From contig NZ_RKQK01000001.1 of assembly GCF_003814915.1 (NCBI RefSeq), positions 636,031-700,030 of the forward strand: a stretch of 64,000 bases of DNA, read 5' to 3'. How positions within the stretch are numbered: the stretch's first letter is position 1; each line of letters starts with the position of its first letter. Below the pieces are notes generated by a model. That model did not search any database and was not told where the DNA came from. It was given only the letters and a program-made list of their open reading frames with translations. Of the stretch, positions 38,777-50,703 are shown one piece after another. Origin of the DNA: Pacificibacter maritimus. Its GTDB lineage: Bacteria > Pseudomonadota > Alphaproteobacteria > Rhodobacterales > Rhodobacteraceae. The position numbers and the translations under genes were made by a program.

Positions 38777-38877
38777 GCCTGTTCGTCCTAATTGGTTCGG
38801 GCGGAAAACAGGCTTGGGGCAGGGCAGTCCGATCGACAACCTTACCACGCCCCCATGCCCGCCGCACGGTTTCGTCT

Positions 38878-39060
38878 TTGTGTCTGGCAGGTCTCCTGGC
38901 TTGCGGGTCGAAGCTAGACTGACCTTCCCAAGGTTTCCCTTAGTGGTAAATTCAGTGTCGCTATCCGCTTACAGTTGCGGGGGCAGCCTCGGAATTGGAT
39001 CGAAATCCGCACCGAATTCACTTTTCACTTTCGACTCGCGTCAAAAGAACCATGACACAA
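38878..39060 (-). promoter_or_regulatory. Cobalamin (B12) riboswitch in the nrdHIEF leader
   Basis: Read on the minus strand this shows the full set of B12 riboswitch signatures: a GAATTCGGTGCGG arm, the GCTGCCCCCGCAACTG box (about 38977-38992), CACTG, GGGAAGG and the 3' CCAGGAGACCTGCC. The closing P1 stem pairs 38878-38884 with 39054-39060. The nrdH start lies about 100 bases downstream. B12 binding is expected to repress this B12-independent reductase. Confidence 0.92.
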
Positions 39061-39070
39061 GTACTAGTGT
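39055..39070 (-). promoter_or_regulatory. NrdR-box-like palindrome 1
   Basis: On the minus strand ACACTAGTACTTGTGT matches the ACACWA....TWGTGT arms of the NrdR box. It lies exactly 16 bases from a second such site, the usual tandem arrangement, and covers the 5' end of the riboswitch. Confidence 0.6.
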
Positions 39071-39086
39071 TATACGGGGGTAATTT

Positions 39087-39102
39087 TGTCAACATGTTGT
39101 GT
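39087..39102 (-). promoter_or_regulatory. NrdR-box-like palindrome 2
   Basis: On the minus strand ACACAACATGTTGACA has a perfect left arm and a partly matching right arm. It overlaps a TTGACA that could be a promoter -35 element. The 16-base spacer to box 1 also contains part of a TATAAC. Confidence 0.55.
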
Positions 39103-39239
39103 TGAGGTGGAGTGGAAAAAATATTGCCGTGTATTGAGAGTGATCAAATCTTCGGCGGTCTTCAATATGTAGCAAGACTTTCGCCAAGATGAAACGCCAT
39201 CTTGGGCCCCTTGATCATAATAATTCCCCTCAGGGTCGT

Positions 39240-39959
39240 TTAGCGCTGAATCCATTCAGAAATAAATTTTTTTGCCACGTCGCAGGCCTTTGCCAGAGAG
39301 TGCCCACGGGCAAGTGTGCACGCAATTGCTGTCGCGAGTGCACAGCCCGTACCGCGCTTATTTTGTGCGAAGCGCTCTGTGCAATAAGACTGTTCAGCGT
39401 CATCCGTGAACAAAGTGTCGCAACAGGTATCACCTTGGCCATGACCGCCCTTGATCAATACGGATTTGGCGCCTTTTGTACGCAAAAATGCTCCTTGCGC
39501 TGTCAAAGCTGCATGAGACTGCGCCACAGCCTGATTGCTTAGCGCTGCGGCCTCATCCAGATTTGGCGTGATCAAGGCCGACATGGCAATCAAACCGTCT
39601 AGCGCATGGATTTGTGTCAGCCGACCGCCCGAGCTGGCCCGCAAAACAGGATCAAGAATGACGGGGATGGTCCTGTAAGGCGCTAAAGCATCTTTGATCG
39701 CATTTGCGCAGTCTTTTGATCCAACCATGCCTATTTTTATAGCGTCAGGCGGGCCCTGTTCACAGGCTGCTGCAATCTGCGCATGAATCATGTCAGCTGG
39801 CAAAGGATGCAAGGCCTGTACAGACCGATTGGATTGCGCCGTAACGCAGGTCACAACGGGGCTGACATGACAGCCAAATTCATAGGCCACCGAAGTGTCG
39901 CAGGTGATCCCCGCGCCGCCACTGCTGTCTGTGCCGCCGATGATTAAAATGCGTGTCAC
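39240..39959 (-). CDS. thiD: Hydroxymethylpyrimidine/phosphomethylpyrimidine kinase ThiD
   Basis: This enzyme phosphorylates HMP and HMP-P to HMP-PP, the pyrimidine half of thiamine. The 239-residue ribokinase-fold protein has IIGGTDSSGGAGITCD at the N-terminus, LDPVLRASSGGRL in the middle and the anion-hole motif RGTGCALATAIA near the C-terminus. It is the last gene of the thi operon, joined to thiF by an ATGA overlap. No strong terminator follows, so read-through towards nrdH is possible. Confidence 0.94.
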   Translation of the reverse strand: MTRILIIGGTDSSGGAGITCDTSVAYEFGCHVSPVVTCVTAQSNRSVQALHPLPADMIHAQIAAACEQGPPDAIKIGMVGSKDCANAIKDALAPYRTIPVILDPVLRASSGGRLTQIHALDGLIAMSALITPNLDEAAALSNQAVAQSHAALTAQGAFLRTKGAKSVLIKGGHGQGDTCCDTLFTDDAEQSYCTERFAQNKRGTGCALATAIACTLARGHSLAKACDVAKKFISEWIQR

Positions 39960-40927
39960 TGGCAGGCGCTCGCAGCGATCAAAGCGGTTGCGTCATAGCC
40001 CCGTGATCGCAAGAGATCGGAGGCCCGCCATGCACGCAGACCTGTCGCGCAACATAAAACCACACGTCGTTGCGCTGGAATACAGTGCTGTTCGAGCGCT
40101 TCTCCCCCAAGACGCTGGGCCATGGGATGAAGGGCATGCTGCGACTCGTGTTCATCCCGCAATTCGATGACATAATCCAAGGGGTCTATATCTGCGAGGC
40201 TGATAAATGGCGCATGGGTTTTCGGTTCGTCCGCAGATGTAAAATCAAATCCGCCAAAGGTCAGACTGGCCGCATCAAGCGTGACAAGGCGCCCCATCGG
40301 GGAGGGCGTCATCTGCATCACTATTTGCAACGCCATCTGAGCTTGCAGCGCGCCAATCATACCAACGACAGGCCCAAGAACACCCGAAGTGGCGCAGGTA
40401 GCACCTGACTGTGGCAAATCGGGGAATACAGCGCGTAAAGACGGTGTGCTCTTGCCGCAAAATGCACCGACATAGCCCGTTTGCCCCAAAGCGCTGGCGG
40501 AAATCAAAGGGGTTTTGGCTTGAAAACACAGATCGGATAGAATGTAACTTACCGCAAAGCTATCGGCCGCATCGATCACAATATCGGCGTTTTGCACAAA
40601 CTGTGCGGCATTCTTCGGGTGAAGCGCAGCGGCATGCGCAGTGAGTGTCAGCTTTGGATTGGCGCGCAACACATGATCACGGGCCATTTCAGCTTTGGGG
40701 CGTCCTATGTCAGTCATAGTATAGAGCGGTTGGCGGTGCAGGTTGCTTTCTTCGACGTGATCAGGATCAACGATGGTGATCTGACCTATGCCAGCGCCCG
40801 CCAAATAGCTTAAAACTGGACAGCCCAAACCCCCAGCACCAACTACGAGCACACGCGCCTTCGCCAGCTTTTTTTGGCCTGTTTCGCCCACCTGTGGCAC
40901 AAGAGTTTGTCTTATATAGCGGTTCAT
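39956..40927 (-). CDS. thiF: ThiF/MoeB-family adenylyltransferase with C-terminal rhodanese domain
   Basis: This 323-residue protein is predicted to adenylate the C-terminal Gly-Gly of ThiS before sulfur transfer. It has the nucleotide loop VLVVGAGGLGCPVLSYLAGAG, DPDHVEESNLHRQ and the partner-binding region. A degenerate rhodanese-like domain follows from about 240, with Cys in VLCCATGLRAW as the candidate persulfide carrier. The start is the ATG at 40927 ([11 protein letters not shown]), which overlaps the thiE stop; a longer frame upstream is Arg/Cys-rich shadow sequence. In some genomes this paralogue serves molybdopterin synthesis, but the operon favours thiamine. Confidence 0.9.
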   Translation of the reverse strand: MNRYIRQTLVPQVGETGQKKLAKARVLVVGAGGLGCPVLSYLAGAGIGQITIVDPDHVEESNLHRQPLYTMTDIGRPKAEMARDHVLRANPKLTLTAHAAALHPKNAAQFVQNADIVIDAADSFAVSYILSDLCFQAKTPLISASALGQTGYVGAFCGKSTPSLRAVFPDLPQSGATCATSGVLGPVVGMIGALQAQMALQIVMQMTPSPMGRLVTLDAASLTFGGFDFTSADEPKTHAPFISLADIDPLDYVIELRDEHESQHALHPMAQRLGGEALEQHCIPAQRRVVLCCATGLRAWRASDLLRSRGYDATALIAASACQ

Positions 40928-41520
40928 GTTGCGCAAGCCTTGAGCCATTCGGCTGTGCGCGCTTCTGGGTGAGGCGCGGTTTGAATATCTGTCACCACAG
41001 CGGCACTGTCTGCACCTGCGGCAAAAACATCGGGTAGGCGCTCTGGCGTGAGACCGCCGATGGCGACAAGGGGCGTTTGCCCTGCGATTTGTTTCCATTT
41101 TTGCAGACGATCCAAACCTTGTGGGGCCCATTTCATTTGCTTCAAAAGGGTCGGATACACGGGTCCCAAGGCCACATAGGCAGGGTCATGGGATAGGGCG
41201 CGGTCCAATTCCGCTTCATCATGGGTCGATAGACCATAGCGAATTCCAGCCCGATTTAAGGCCTTAAAATCAGCCGTTTCCATGTCTTCTTGGCCCAAAT
41301 GAACAAAGGTGCACCGCAGGTCCAACGCGAGTTCCCAGTAATCATTCACCACCAACTGCGCGCCATGCACCGCGCAAAAATCGCGCGCGCGGGCAATTTG
41401 GCGTTTTACTTCAGCCAGAGGCAGATCTTTCAGGCGCAGTTGCACCAGTTTGACACCATGGGGCACCAAAAGTTCGATACGGTCAACGTGGCTGACGATC
41501 AGATAAAAGCGTTCCATCAT
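40924..41520 (-). CDS. thiE: Thiamine phosphate synthase ThiE
   Basis: This 198-residue TIM-barrel enzyme joins HMP-PP and thiazole phosphate. It has [30 protein letters not shown] and [22 protein letters not shown], in the family order. It overlaps thiG and thiF by ATGA at both ends. Confidence 0.92.
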   Translation of the reverse strand: MMERFYLIVSHVDRIELLVPHGVKLVQLRLKDLPLAEVKRQIARARDFCAVHGAQLVVNDYWELALDLRCTFVHLGQEDMETADFKALNRAGIRYGLSTHDEAELDRALSHDPAYVALGPVYPTLLKQMKWAPQGLDRLQKWKQIAGQTPLVAIGGLTPERLPDVFAAGADSAAVVTDIQTAPHPEARTAEWLKACAT

Positions 41521-42284
41521 GACAACTCCGCCAGTCCGAATACAGGGGTTGAAGGCACGGCCATATCGCGGCGCTCCATGGGGTCTGCGAGATAGCCCAT
41601 ACGGCCTGCACGCACGGCCATAGACATCGCACGCGCCATCTCAACAGGGTTACCAGCTTTGGCGACAGCCGTGTTCAAAAGCACTGCGTCCATACCCAAT
41701 TCCATAGCCTGAATTGCATCTGACGGGCGCCCAATACCCGCATCCACAATCAAGGGGGTGTTTGGAAAATGCGCGCGCATCGCACGCAGACGATCTGGAT
41801 TGCGCAAACCCTGACCTGATCCAATTGGGGCGCCCCAAGGCATCAAAACATCGCATCCTGCATCCAATAAGCGCTCTCCCACGCTCAGATCATCAGTGGT
41901 ATAGGGAAAGACTTTAAAGCCATCCTTTGCCAAGATTTTGGCCGCTTCAACCAGTTCAAACACGTCAGGCGCAAGCATGTCTGACTGGCCGATCACCTCA
42001 AGCTTGATCCAATCGGTTTCAAACAGATCGCGTGCCATTTTGGCCGTTGTAATTGCCTCTGACGCGCTGTGACAGCCTGCTGTATTGGGCAGAATATGAC
42101 AGTTTGCCTCTTGCAGTAATCGGTAAAAACCGCCCGCTGACCCTTGTGGCATTTCACGGCGCAAGGACACGGTGATCACTTGGGTCGCACTGGCTTTTAT
42201 GGCGTCCAGCAAGACCGATGGCGAGGGATATTGTGCCGTGCCCAACAGCAGTCTTGAGGTCAGGTCAGTATCGTAAAGTTTCAT
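41517..42284 (-). CDS. thiG: Thiazole synthase ThiG
   Basis: This 255-residue TIM-barrel enzyme forms the thiazole ring from deoxyxylulose phosphate, dehydroglycine (via ThiO) and ThiS-thiocarboxylate. It has [37 protein letters not shown], the [16 protein letters not shown] loop and [24 protein letters not shown]. It begins three bases after thiS. Confidence 0.95.
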   Translation of the reverse strand: MKLYDTDLTSRLLLGTAQYPSPSVLLDAIKASATQVITVSLRREMPQGSAGGFYRLLQEANCHILPNTAGCHSASEAITTAKMARDLFETDWIKLEVIGQSDMLAPDVFELVEAAKILAKDGFKVFPYTTDDLSVGERLLDAGCDVLMPWGAPIGSGQGLRNPDRLRAMRAHFPNTPLIVDAGIGRPSDAIQAMELGMDAVLLNTAVAKAGNPVEMARAMSMAVRAGRMGYLADPMERRDMAVPSTPVFGLAELS

Positions 42285-42465
42285 AGGTTATCCGCCTTGC
42301 ATTGGCGTAAGAATTTCAACACGGTCGCCCGAATATAGAGCAATCTCATGGCGGTCGGACTTGGCGATGAATTGATCATTCAGCGCGGTCGCGAGTGCCA
42401 GTGGTTGGCCTTGCGTGATGTAGCCCAGTTCAACCAATAGGTCGTGTAAGGTTGGGCCAGTGACA

Positions 42466-45474
<3,009 letters not shown>

Positions 45475-45617
45475 GCTTTGGGTAGCTTGCCTAAATTTAC
45501 AAAGCAAGCCTCTTTTTCAGATCATATTCACTGAACGCGAAGATCTATTGTTTATAAATATGGTGGTCGGTATTTATGGAATATTCTTTATAAATTGAAT
45601 TAATATATTACTTTATA

Positions 45618-45779
45618 TCACTGATATATAACTATAGTTTCAAAATTATGCGGCAACCATATTTGACACTTAATTGCTATTTTATTGTGTCGGATATAAG
45701 CGTCGAGGGTCGCAAATTCATCGGCGGATAAACGCAATGCTGTCGGCTCATCGGCCAAAAATATCTTAGGGCGCTGCAT
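45618..45779 (-). pseudogene. Remnant of a sugar-type ABC transporter ATPase
   Basis: A 53-codon frame begins RPKIFLADEPTALRLSADEF and continues ATLDAYIRHNKIAIK. This resembles the Walker B and following helix of RbsA/MglA-type sugar ATPases (typically RPKLLILDEPTAALS, then a VxxLFxxIRxLxxxGxAI pattern). A stop lies four codons upstream of its first ATG and the frame runs into AT-rich sequence without the switch region. No other ATPase parts are nearby. This is best read as a decayed fragment. Confidence 0.6.
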
Positions 45780-45788
45780 CGTCACCGC

Positions 45789-45832
45789 TTAGAAAACCCC
45801 TCAAAACTTGGTCAAACCGAGTTTCGAGGGAG
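45789..45832 (-). terminator. Terminator after the ferredoxin gene
   Basis: A long hairpin (CCCTCaAAACTtGGT / ACCgAGTTTcGAGGG) followed on the minus strand by GTTTTC lies just after the ferredoxin stop codon. Confidence 0.75.
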
Positions 45833-45842
45833 ACAGATTTTC

Positions 45843-46166
45843 TTATTCTTGGCTTTCTGGTAGGTGCACGACAAGCCCATCTAGTTCTGGCGTAATTTTA
45901 ATTTGGCACGATAAGCGCGATGTAGGCCGTATGTCAGCCGCCGCACATTCTAACATATCCTCTTCGCCATCTATCTGTGCACCCACCTTGTCTGCCCATG
46001 CCTCATCAACATAGCAGTGACATGTTGCACACATCATTGCGCCACCACATTCGCCAACAATTCCAGCCACATTGTTGCTGAGCGCGGTGTGCATAACGTT
46101 GTTGCCCACTTGCGTCTCAACAGTCGTGTCCGTGCCATCGGCCGCAATATACGTGATTTTAACCAT
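45843..46166 (-). CDS. [2Fe-2S] ferredoxin, putidaredoxin type
   Basis: This 107-residue ferredoxin has the cluster cysteines in CGGAMMCATCHCYVD and a later Cys in RLSCQIK. It is of the adrenodoxin/putidaredoxin class that donates electrons to P450s or to iron-sulfur assembly. It lies 35 bases after the P450 gene on the same strand and is its likely redox partner. No ferredoxin reductase is next to it. Confidence 0.93.
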   Translation of the reverse strand: MVKITYIAADGTDTTVETQVGNNVMHTALSNNVAGIVGECGGAMMCATCHCYVDEAWADKVGAQIDGEEDMLECAAADIRPTSRLSCQIKITPELDGLVVHLPESQE

Positions 46167-46201
46167 AGTGAATTCCTTTGTAATTTAGCATGTTTGGACG
46201 C

Positions 46202-47377
46202 TTATCTCAATGTGACAGGTAAATTGATCGGCCCCCGAAAACCAAAGCCGCGCCAGTTTACCTTGGATGGATCCGCCAAAGACATGTCAGGAAAACGATC
46301 GAACAACGCGGGGATCATGATTTCGCCAACGGTGCGCCGCGCGATATGTGAGCCAGCACAAAGATGCGGTCCACTGCCAAAAGCTTGATGCGGATTTTGG
46401 TCCCGGAAAACCATAAATTCCTCGCTATTTTCATACAGATCCTCATCACGGTTGGCCGAGGCCTGAATAGTCATCACGGTTTCACCCTTGGGCACATCGT
46501 AACCGCCGATTTCTGTATCTTCTAACACCAAACGGCTTGAGGCTTGAATGGGGGCGACCCAACGCACACCTTCTTCAAAGGCCTGTCCCCAAGCATCTTG
46601 CCTGCGCACCTCGTCAAGTTGATCAGGATTTGTGAGCAAACCATATAAAATCGTGGCCATCGCATCACGAGGCTCATTGATCCCACCGCCGATGGCGATT
46701 TTAAGATTGGCGTAGATTTGACTTTGTGGGATCGGATTTTGGGCATTCAACATAACAGAGAATGCAGATGAATTTGGAGTGGCTATATGATGTGCGATTA
46801 GCCCATCAAAATGCGCGTTCATTTCGTCATTTGCACGATCCGAAATTTTAAACAACTCAGGATCCCAGCCAAAATTCCCAGCACCGTCAATCAAATGTTG
46901 TGACCATCGCAGCATTTGGTCATCTGTTGCACCGTCTAACCCGAGAATATGCACGAGAATACGGGCCGAGACGGGACCACAGATATCTTTATACAGATCA
47001 ACGGTTTCCCCACGTGGCAGCCGCGATATGTAGTCTTGTGTGATATCGCGATAAAGTTGAGCCCAGTTTTGTTTGATCACTTTGGGTGAAAAACTCAACT
47101 GCATTGCCATGCGTTCACGTCGATGTTCAAGACCATCTTTGCGCATCAAAGTATGCGCTTGAAAGGCGGGTTCCATCGGTGTGTTCGGGTCGTTCGAGCT
47201 AAACACTTCTGGCGTGTCTTTGATCATCCGTGTCATAGCGGCTTTGGTCACAAAGGTTCGCTTGATCTGTTCGACCCGCACCACAGGCGTTTGGGTACGC
47301 ATTTTTCGGTAAATGGGGTAGGGGTCGTGCGTCAGTTGCACCATGCCTATTTCGGTATTTACGGGTGCTAAAGCCAT
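46202..47377 (-). CDS. Cytochrome P450
   Basis: This 391-residue soluble bacterial P450 has the heme-thiolate motif FGSGPHLCAGSHIARR and the ExxR of the K helix in EEGVRW. In the I helix, where most P450s read AGxDT, this one has GGGINEPRD. The acidic residue is kept as Glu but the usual proton-relay Thr is replaced by Pro. Such variants exist in some families, but they point to non-standard oxygen activation. GGAGG seven bases before the ATG at 47377 sets the start. The substrate is unknown; a divergent LysR gene may regulate it. Confidence 0.92.
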   Translation of the reverse strand: MALAPVNTEIGMVQLTHDPYPIYRKMRTQTPVVRVEQIKRTFVTKAAMTRMIKDTPEVFSSNDPNTPMEPAFQAHTLMRKDGLEHRRERMAMQLSFSPKVIKQNWAQLYRDITQDYISRLPRGETVDLYKDICGPVSARILVHILGLDGATDDQMLRWSQHLIDGAGNFGWDPELFKISDRANDEMNAHFDGLIAHHIATPNSSAFSVMLNAQNPIPQSQIYANLKIAIGGGINEPRDAMATILYGLLTNPDQLDEVRRQDAWGQAFEEGVRWVAPIQASSRLVLEDTEIGGYDVPKGETVMTIQASANRDEDLYENSEEFMVFRDQNPHQAFGSGPHLCAGSHIARRTVGEIMIPALFDRFPDMSLADPSKVNWRGFGFRGPINLPVTLR

Positions 47378-47488
47378 GCCAATTCCTCCCAAAATTGTTC
47401 TGCCAATATGTCATGCGAATTTGCATCTGAAAAGATGATGCATTAGATGTTATGAATCTAATTTTTCGATCAAGACTAAGGACGCCAG

Positions 47489-48391
47489 ATGACACAGCAA
47501 CACAGCAATTTGAGCAATCTGGATATGCGTGCCCTTGAGATTTTGCTTTTGGTGTATAAAGAAAAATCCTTTACGCGTGCGGCAGATAGCCTTGGCGTTA
47601 GCCAGTCTGTGGTGAGCTATAATATTGATAAGGTGAGAAAAGTTGTCGGAGACCCGCTTTTTGTTCGCGAAGCGGGGGTGACCTTACCAACTGAAAAATG
47701 TGTCTCTCTCGTGACCCTGTCCGAAGAGATGCTTTTGCGAATGGAAGACCTGCAAAGCGCCAATACATTTGACCCCACAACCACAACAGACCCACTGGTC
47801 ATTGCCTGCAACTACTATGAGCGCTTGCTGCTTATCCCTTCAATCGTCGCCACATTTCGCAGCCTTGCGCCAAGCATGCCAATAGAAATCATCGACGCAT
47901 CGGGGCTGGGCCATGAAAAGTTGTTGAACCGTGAAGCCGATATTTTGATCGGTCCATTTAATCGTACCGACACCGCATTTTATGCCCGAACCTTGTTCAC
48001 AGATAATTACGTCTGCATGATGGATGCCGCCAATCCCGCGGTGCAGTCGGAGTTAACCTTGGAGACCTATTTAAAGCTCGACCATATCGTTGTTACATAT
48101 GGTGGCATGTGGAAGTCATTCTACCTGACAGAGCTTGAACGCTTGGGACATCAAATTCGCCCGATGCTCCGTGTTCCAAGCCCAGCAGGGATCGAGGAAA
48201 TCGTGAGCGGTTCGCCATTGGTCGCGACACTTCCTGCGGGGATGGGCCGCAAAATCTGTGGCAGCTTACGTTTGGTGCCTTGTCCGATACAACAGTCACT
48301 TCCCATTCGAATTGTTTGGACTGCGCAACATCATCATTCAGCAAAGATCAAATGGGTGCGAGATATTATTGCTGAAACGATGACGGCCTGA
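47489..48391 (+). CDS. LysR-family transcriptional regulator
   Basis: This 300-residue protein has an N-terminal winged helix-turn-helix (KSFTRAADSLGVSQSVVSYNIDKVRKVVGD, residues about 27-56) and a periplasmic-binding-like effector domain. It is divergent from the P450 gene across 111 bases, the classic LysR arrangement, so it most likely controls the P450/ferredoxin operon. The effector is unknown. Confidence 0.92.
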   Translation: MTQQHSNLSNLDMRALEILLLVYKEKSFTRAADSLGVSQSVVSYNIDKVRKVVGDPLFVREAGVTLPTEKCVSLVTLSEEMLLRMEDLQSANTFDPTTTTDPLVIACNYYERLLLIPSIVATFRSLAPSMPIEIIDASGLGHEKLLNREADILIGPFNRTDTAFYARTLFTDNYVCMMDAANPAVQSELTLETYLKLDHIVVTYGGMWKSFYLTELERLGHQIRPMLRVPSPAGIEEIVSGSPLVATLPAGMGRKICGSLRLVPCPIQQSLPIRIVWTAQHHHSAKIKWVRDIIAETMTA

Positions 48392-48610
48392 ATGTCGCAT
48401 TCGTCGTTATAAAGCTTCAACGCTTTACCTCAGCAGCGCTGCCAGCATGAATGACTGCGCCACAATAGAGGACAGGCTGCGTGCATATAAATATCTTATA
48501 ATCAGTATTATGTTAAAAGAAGATGAATCCACACACAGAATGAATTGAATTTGCGCATAGTATCAGAGATATACGAGGCAAAGCTTATGTCATTGGTGAA
48601 GGTCATCCAT
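48392..48610. other. Gene-free region between the LysR gene and the tsf terminator
   Basis: I see no convincing gene, repeat or hairpin here. The centre (48480-48560) is AT-rich. Confidence 0.5.
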
Positions 48611-48644
48611 AAAAAAAGGACCAGCTAAAATGCCGGTCCTTTTA
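48611..48644 (-). terminator. Terminator of the rpsB-tsf operon
   Basis: A stem AAAAGGACC / GGTCCTTTT has an A-run that reads as TTTTTTT on the minus strand, 35 bases after the tsf stop. Confidence 0.88.
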
Positions 48645-48678
48645 GAAAACGTAATGGATGGCACATTAGCCAGCCATT

Positions 48679-49554
48679 TTAGCCGCCCATAGTTTTTGCA
48701 ACTTCAGCAGCAAAATCTTCTTCAACTTTCTCGATGCCTTCGCCAACAGCGAGACGGATAAAGCCAGTGATTTCAGCGCCAGCTTCTTTTGCTGCAGCTT
48801 CAACTGTTAGATCTGGGTTGATCACAAAAGCTTGGCCCAACAATGTGGATTCTGCGATGAATTTTTTCATGCGGCCCACGATCATTTTTTCGATCACAGC
48901 ATCTGGCTTGCCAGATTCACGTGCGATGTCAATTTGAACTTGCTTTTCTTTCTCGACAACCTCTGCATCAAGGTCAGCTTCTGACAGGGCTGCTGGGTTA
49001 ACAGCGGCAATGTGCATAGCAACTTGTTTTGCAAACGCTTCGTCGCCGCCTTTAAGCGCAACGAGAACACCGATTTTACCCATGCCGTCAGCAGCAGCGT
49101 TGTGAACATAAGACACAACCAAATCGCCAGTCAGCGTAGACATGCGGCGCAAGCCCATGTTTTCACCGATTGTCGCAACTTTATCTGTGATCACTTCGGA
49201 AACAGTTTTGCCACCCAAGTCAGCAGTCGCAAGCTCTTCAACTGTGTTTACAGTCAAGGCAACTTCAGCAATTGAACCAACCATAGATTGGAATTCAGCG
49301 TTTTTACCAACGAAGTCAGTTTCAGAGTTCACTTCAACTGCAACACCTTTGCCACCAGAAACGGCAACGGCAACAAGGCCTTCCGCAGCTGTACGGCCAG
49401 CTTTTTTCGCAGCTTTTGCCAAACCTTTGGTGCGAAGCCAATCAACAGCGGCCTCCATGTCACCATCACACTCAACGAGTGCTTTTTTAGCGTCCATCAT
49501 GCCTGCAGCTGTTGCTTCGCGCAGTTCTTTCACCATTGCAGCAGTAATTGCCAT
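48679..49554 (-). CDS. tsf: Translation elongation factor Ts
   Basis: This 291-residue guanine nucleotide exchange factor for EF-Tu has an N-terminal UBA-like domain ([21 protein letters not shown]) and the TDFVGKN motif of the dimerisation region. It follows rpsB, the nearly universal bacterial pairing. Confidence 0.97.
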   Translation of the reverse strand: MAITAAMVKELREATAAGMMDAKKALVECDGDMEAAVDWLRTKGLAKAAKKAGRTAAEGLVAVAVSGGKGVAVEVNSETDFVGKNAEFQSMVGSIAEVALTVNTVEELATADLGGKTVSEVITDKVATIGENMGLRRMSTLTGDLVVSYVHNAAADGMGKIGVLVALKGGDEAFAKQVAMHIAAVNPAALSEADLDAEVVEKEKQVQIDIARESGKPDAVIEKMIVGRMKKFIAESTLLGQAFVINPDLTVEAAAKEAGAEITGFIRLAVGEGIEKVEEDFAAEVAKTMGG

Positions 49555-49582
49555 GCCGGTTCTCCTAGAATTGAAATGGGAT

Positions 49583-49607
49583 CGGGGGCGGGTCTACCCT
49601 GCCCCCG
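49583..49607 (-). other. Strong hairpin between rpsB and tsf
   Basis: A GC-rich inverted repeat (CGGGGGC.GGT / ACC.GCCCCCG) lies in the 81-base gap. No T-run follows on the minus strand, so it is more likely an mRNA-processing or partial attenuation element than a full terminator. Confidence 0.5.
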
Positions 49608-49635
49608 TAACATTTATGTAAAGGCTGTTGGTCGC

Positions 49636-50394
49636 TTACGCGTCTGCAACAACTTCTTCAACGGGAGCTTCTTCGAAAGCACCGAAATCAACGCCAGCAG
49701 CGCCCATTTGTTCAGTCATGCCGTCAAGAGCTGCACGTGCAATCAAGTCACAGTACAATGTGATCGCGCGTGACGCGTCATCGTTGCCTGGGATCACGTA
49801 ATCAACACCTGCTGGTGGGCAGTTAGAGTCAACAACAGCAACAACAGGGATACCCAATTTGTTGGCTTCCAAGATCGCTAGGTCTTCTTTGTTTACGTCA
49901 ACAACGAAGATAAGGTCAGGAACGCCGCCCATGTCGCGGATACCGCCCAAAGAGGCTTGCAATTTAGCTTGGTCACGTTCCATGCCCAAACGCTCTTTCT
50001 TGGTCAGGCCTTCGGCGCCAGAGGCAAGCTTTTCGTCGATCATTTTAAGGCGTGCGATAGACTGGGAAACAGTTTTCCAGTTTGTCAGCGTGCCGCCCAA
50101 CCAACGGTGGTTCATGTAGTACTGTGCGCATTTTTCAGCAGCTTCAGCAACAGGACCAGCCGCTTGGCGTTTTGTACCAACGAAAAGGATACGGCCGCCT
50201 TTGGCAGCTGTGTCGCGCACAACTTTCAACGCTTGATCAAGCATTGGAACAGTTTGTGTCAAATCGAAGATGTGGATACCATTACGCTCGCCGTAGATGA
50301 ACTCCTGCATGCGCGGGTTCCAGCGTTGTGTTTGGTGACCATAGTGAACGCCAGCTTCCAAAAGCTGACGGATAGTGAATTCTGGAAGAGCCAT
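49636..50394 (-). CDS. rpsB: 30S ribosomal protein S2
   Basis: This 252-residue protein binds the 30S head-body junction. It has [22 protein letters not shown] at the N-terminus, with LVDNW-like sequence [10 protein letters not shown] and [26 protein letters not shown] eight bases before the ATG at 50394 sets the start; an ATG at 50400 is too close. A 300-base leader precedes it, with potential for S2-type autoregulation not proven here. Confidence 0.96.
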   Translation of the reverse strand: MALPEFTIRQLLEAGVHYGHQTQRWNPRMQEFIYGERNGIHIFDLTQTVPMLDQALKVVRDTAAKGGRILFVGTKRQAAGPVAEAAEKCAQYYMNHRWLGGTLTNWKTVSQSIARLKMIDEKLASGAEGLTKKERLGMERDQAKLQASLGGIRDMGGVPDLIFVVDVNKEDLAILEANKLGIPVVAVVDSNCPPAGVDYVIPGNDDASRAITLYCDLIARAALDGMTEQMGAAGVDFGAFEEAPVEEVVADA

Positions 50395-50703
50395 ATTCAT
50401 GTTCCTTTTCCGGTTTATACCTGAGCGGAGGGTCTTCAGGACAAATGCCCCAACCGGTGGACCGTACAAGGATTTCTCCCTTGAGGGCCCGCCTCCGCCT
50501 GTGAAGTGATCGAGCTAATAGGTTGGCTCACTGAAAAGCGCAAGGGATTTTGATCGCTTTTTGGCATCAAAATACAGTTTTTCTGGGCTTTTCATTTGAA
50601 ACCGTGAGCTTTCTCGATGAATTTGTGAGTTTTCCACATTTGGCGTCAGAAACCTTAGGTCAAATCTCTTGCCATTTGGTCAAAAATAGCGCCAATTCGC
50701 ATA
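50395..50703. other. Divergent intergenic region between rpsB and psuK (309 bp)
   Basis: This stretch holds the rpsB leader with GC-rich inverted segments near 50470-50510, and the psuK promoter region. No gene is seen. Confidence 0.4.

Noticed and set aside
39184-39205. Perfect 8-bp inverted repeat (CCAAGATG / CATCTTGG) as the thiD terminator
   Set aside because: No T-run follows on the minus strand, so intrinsic termination is not supported.
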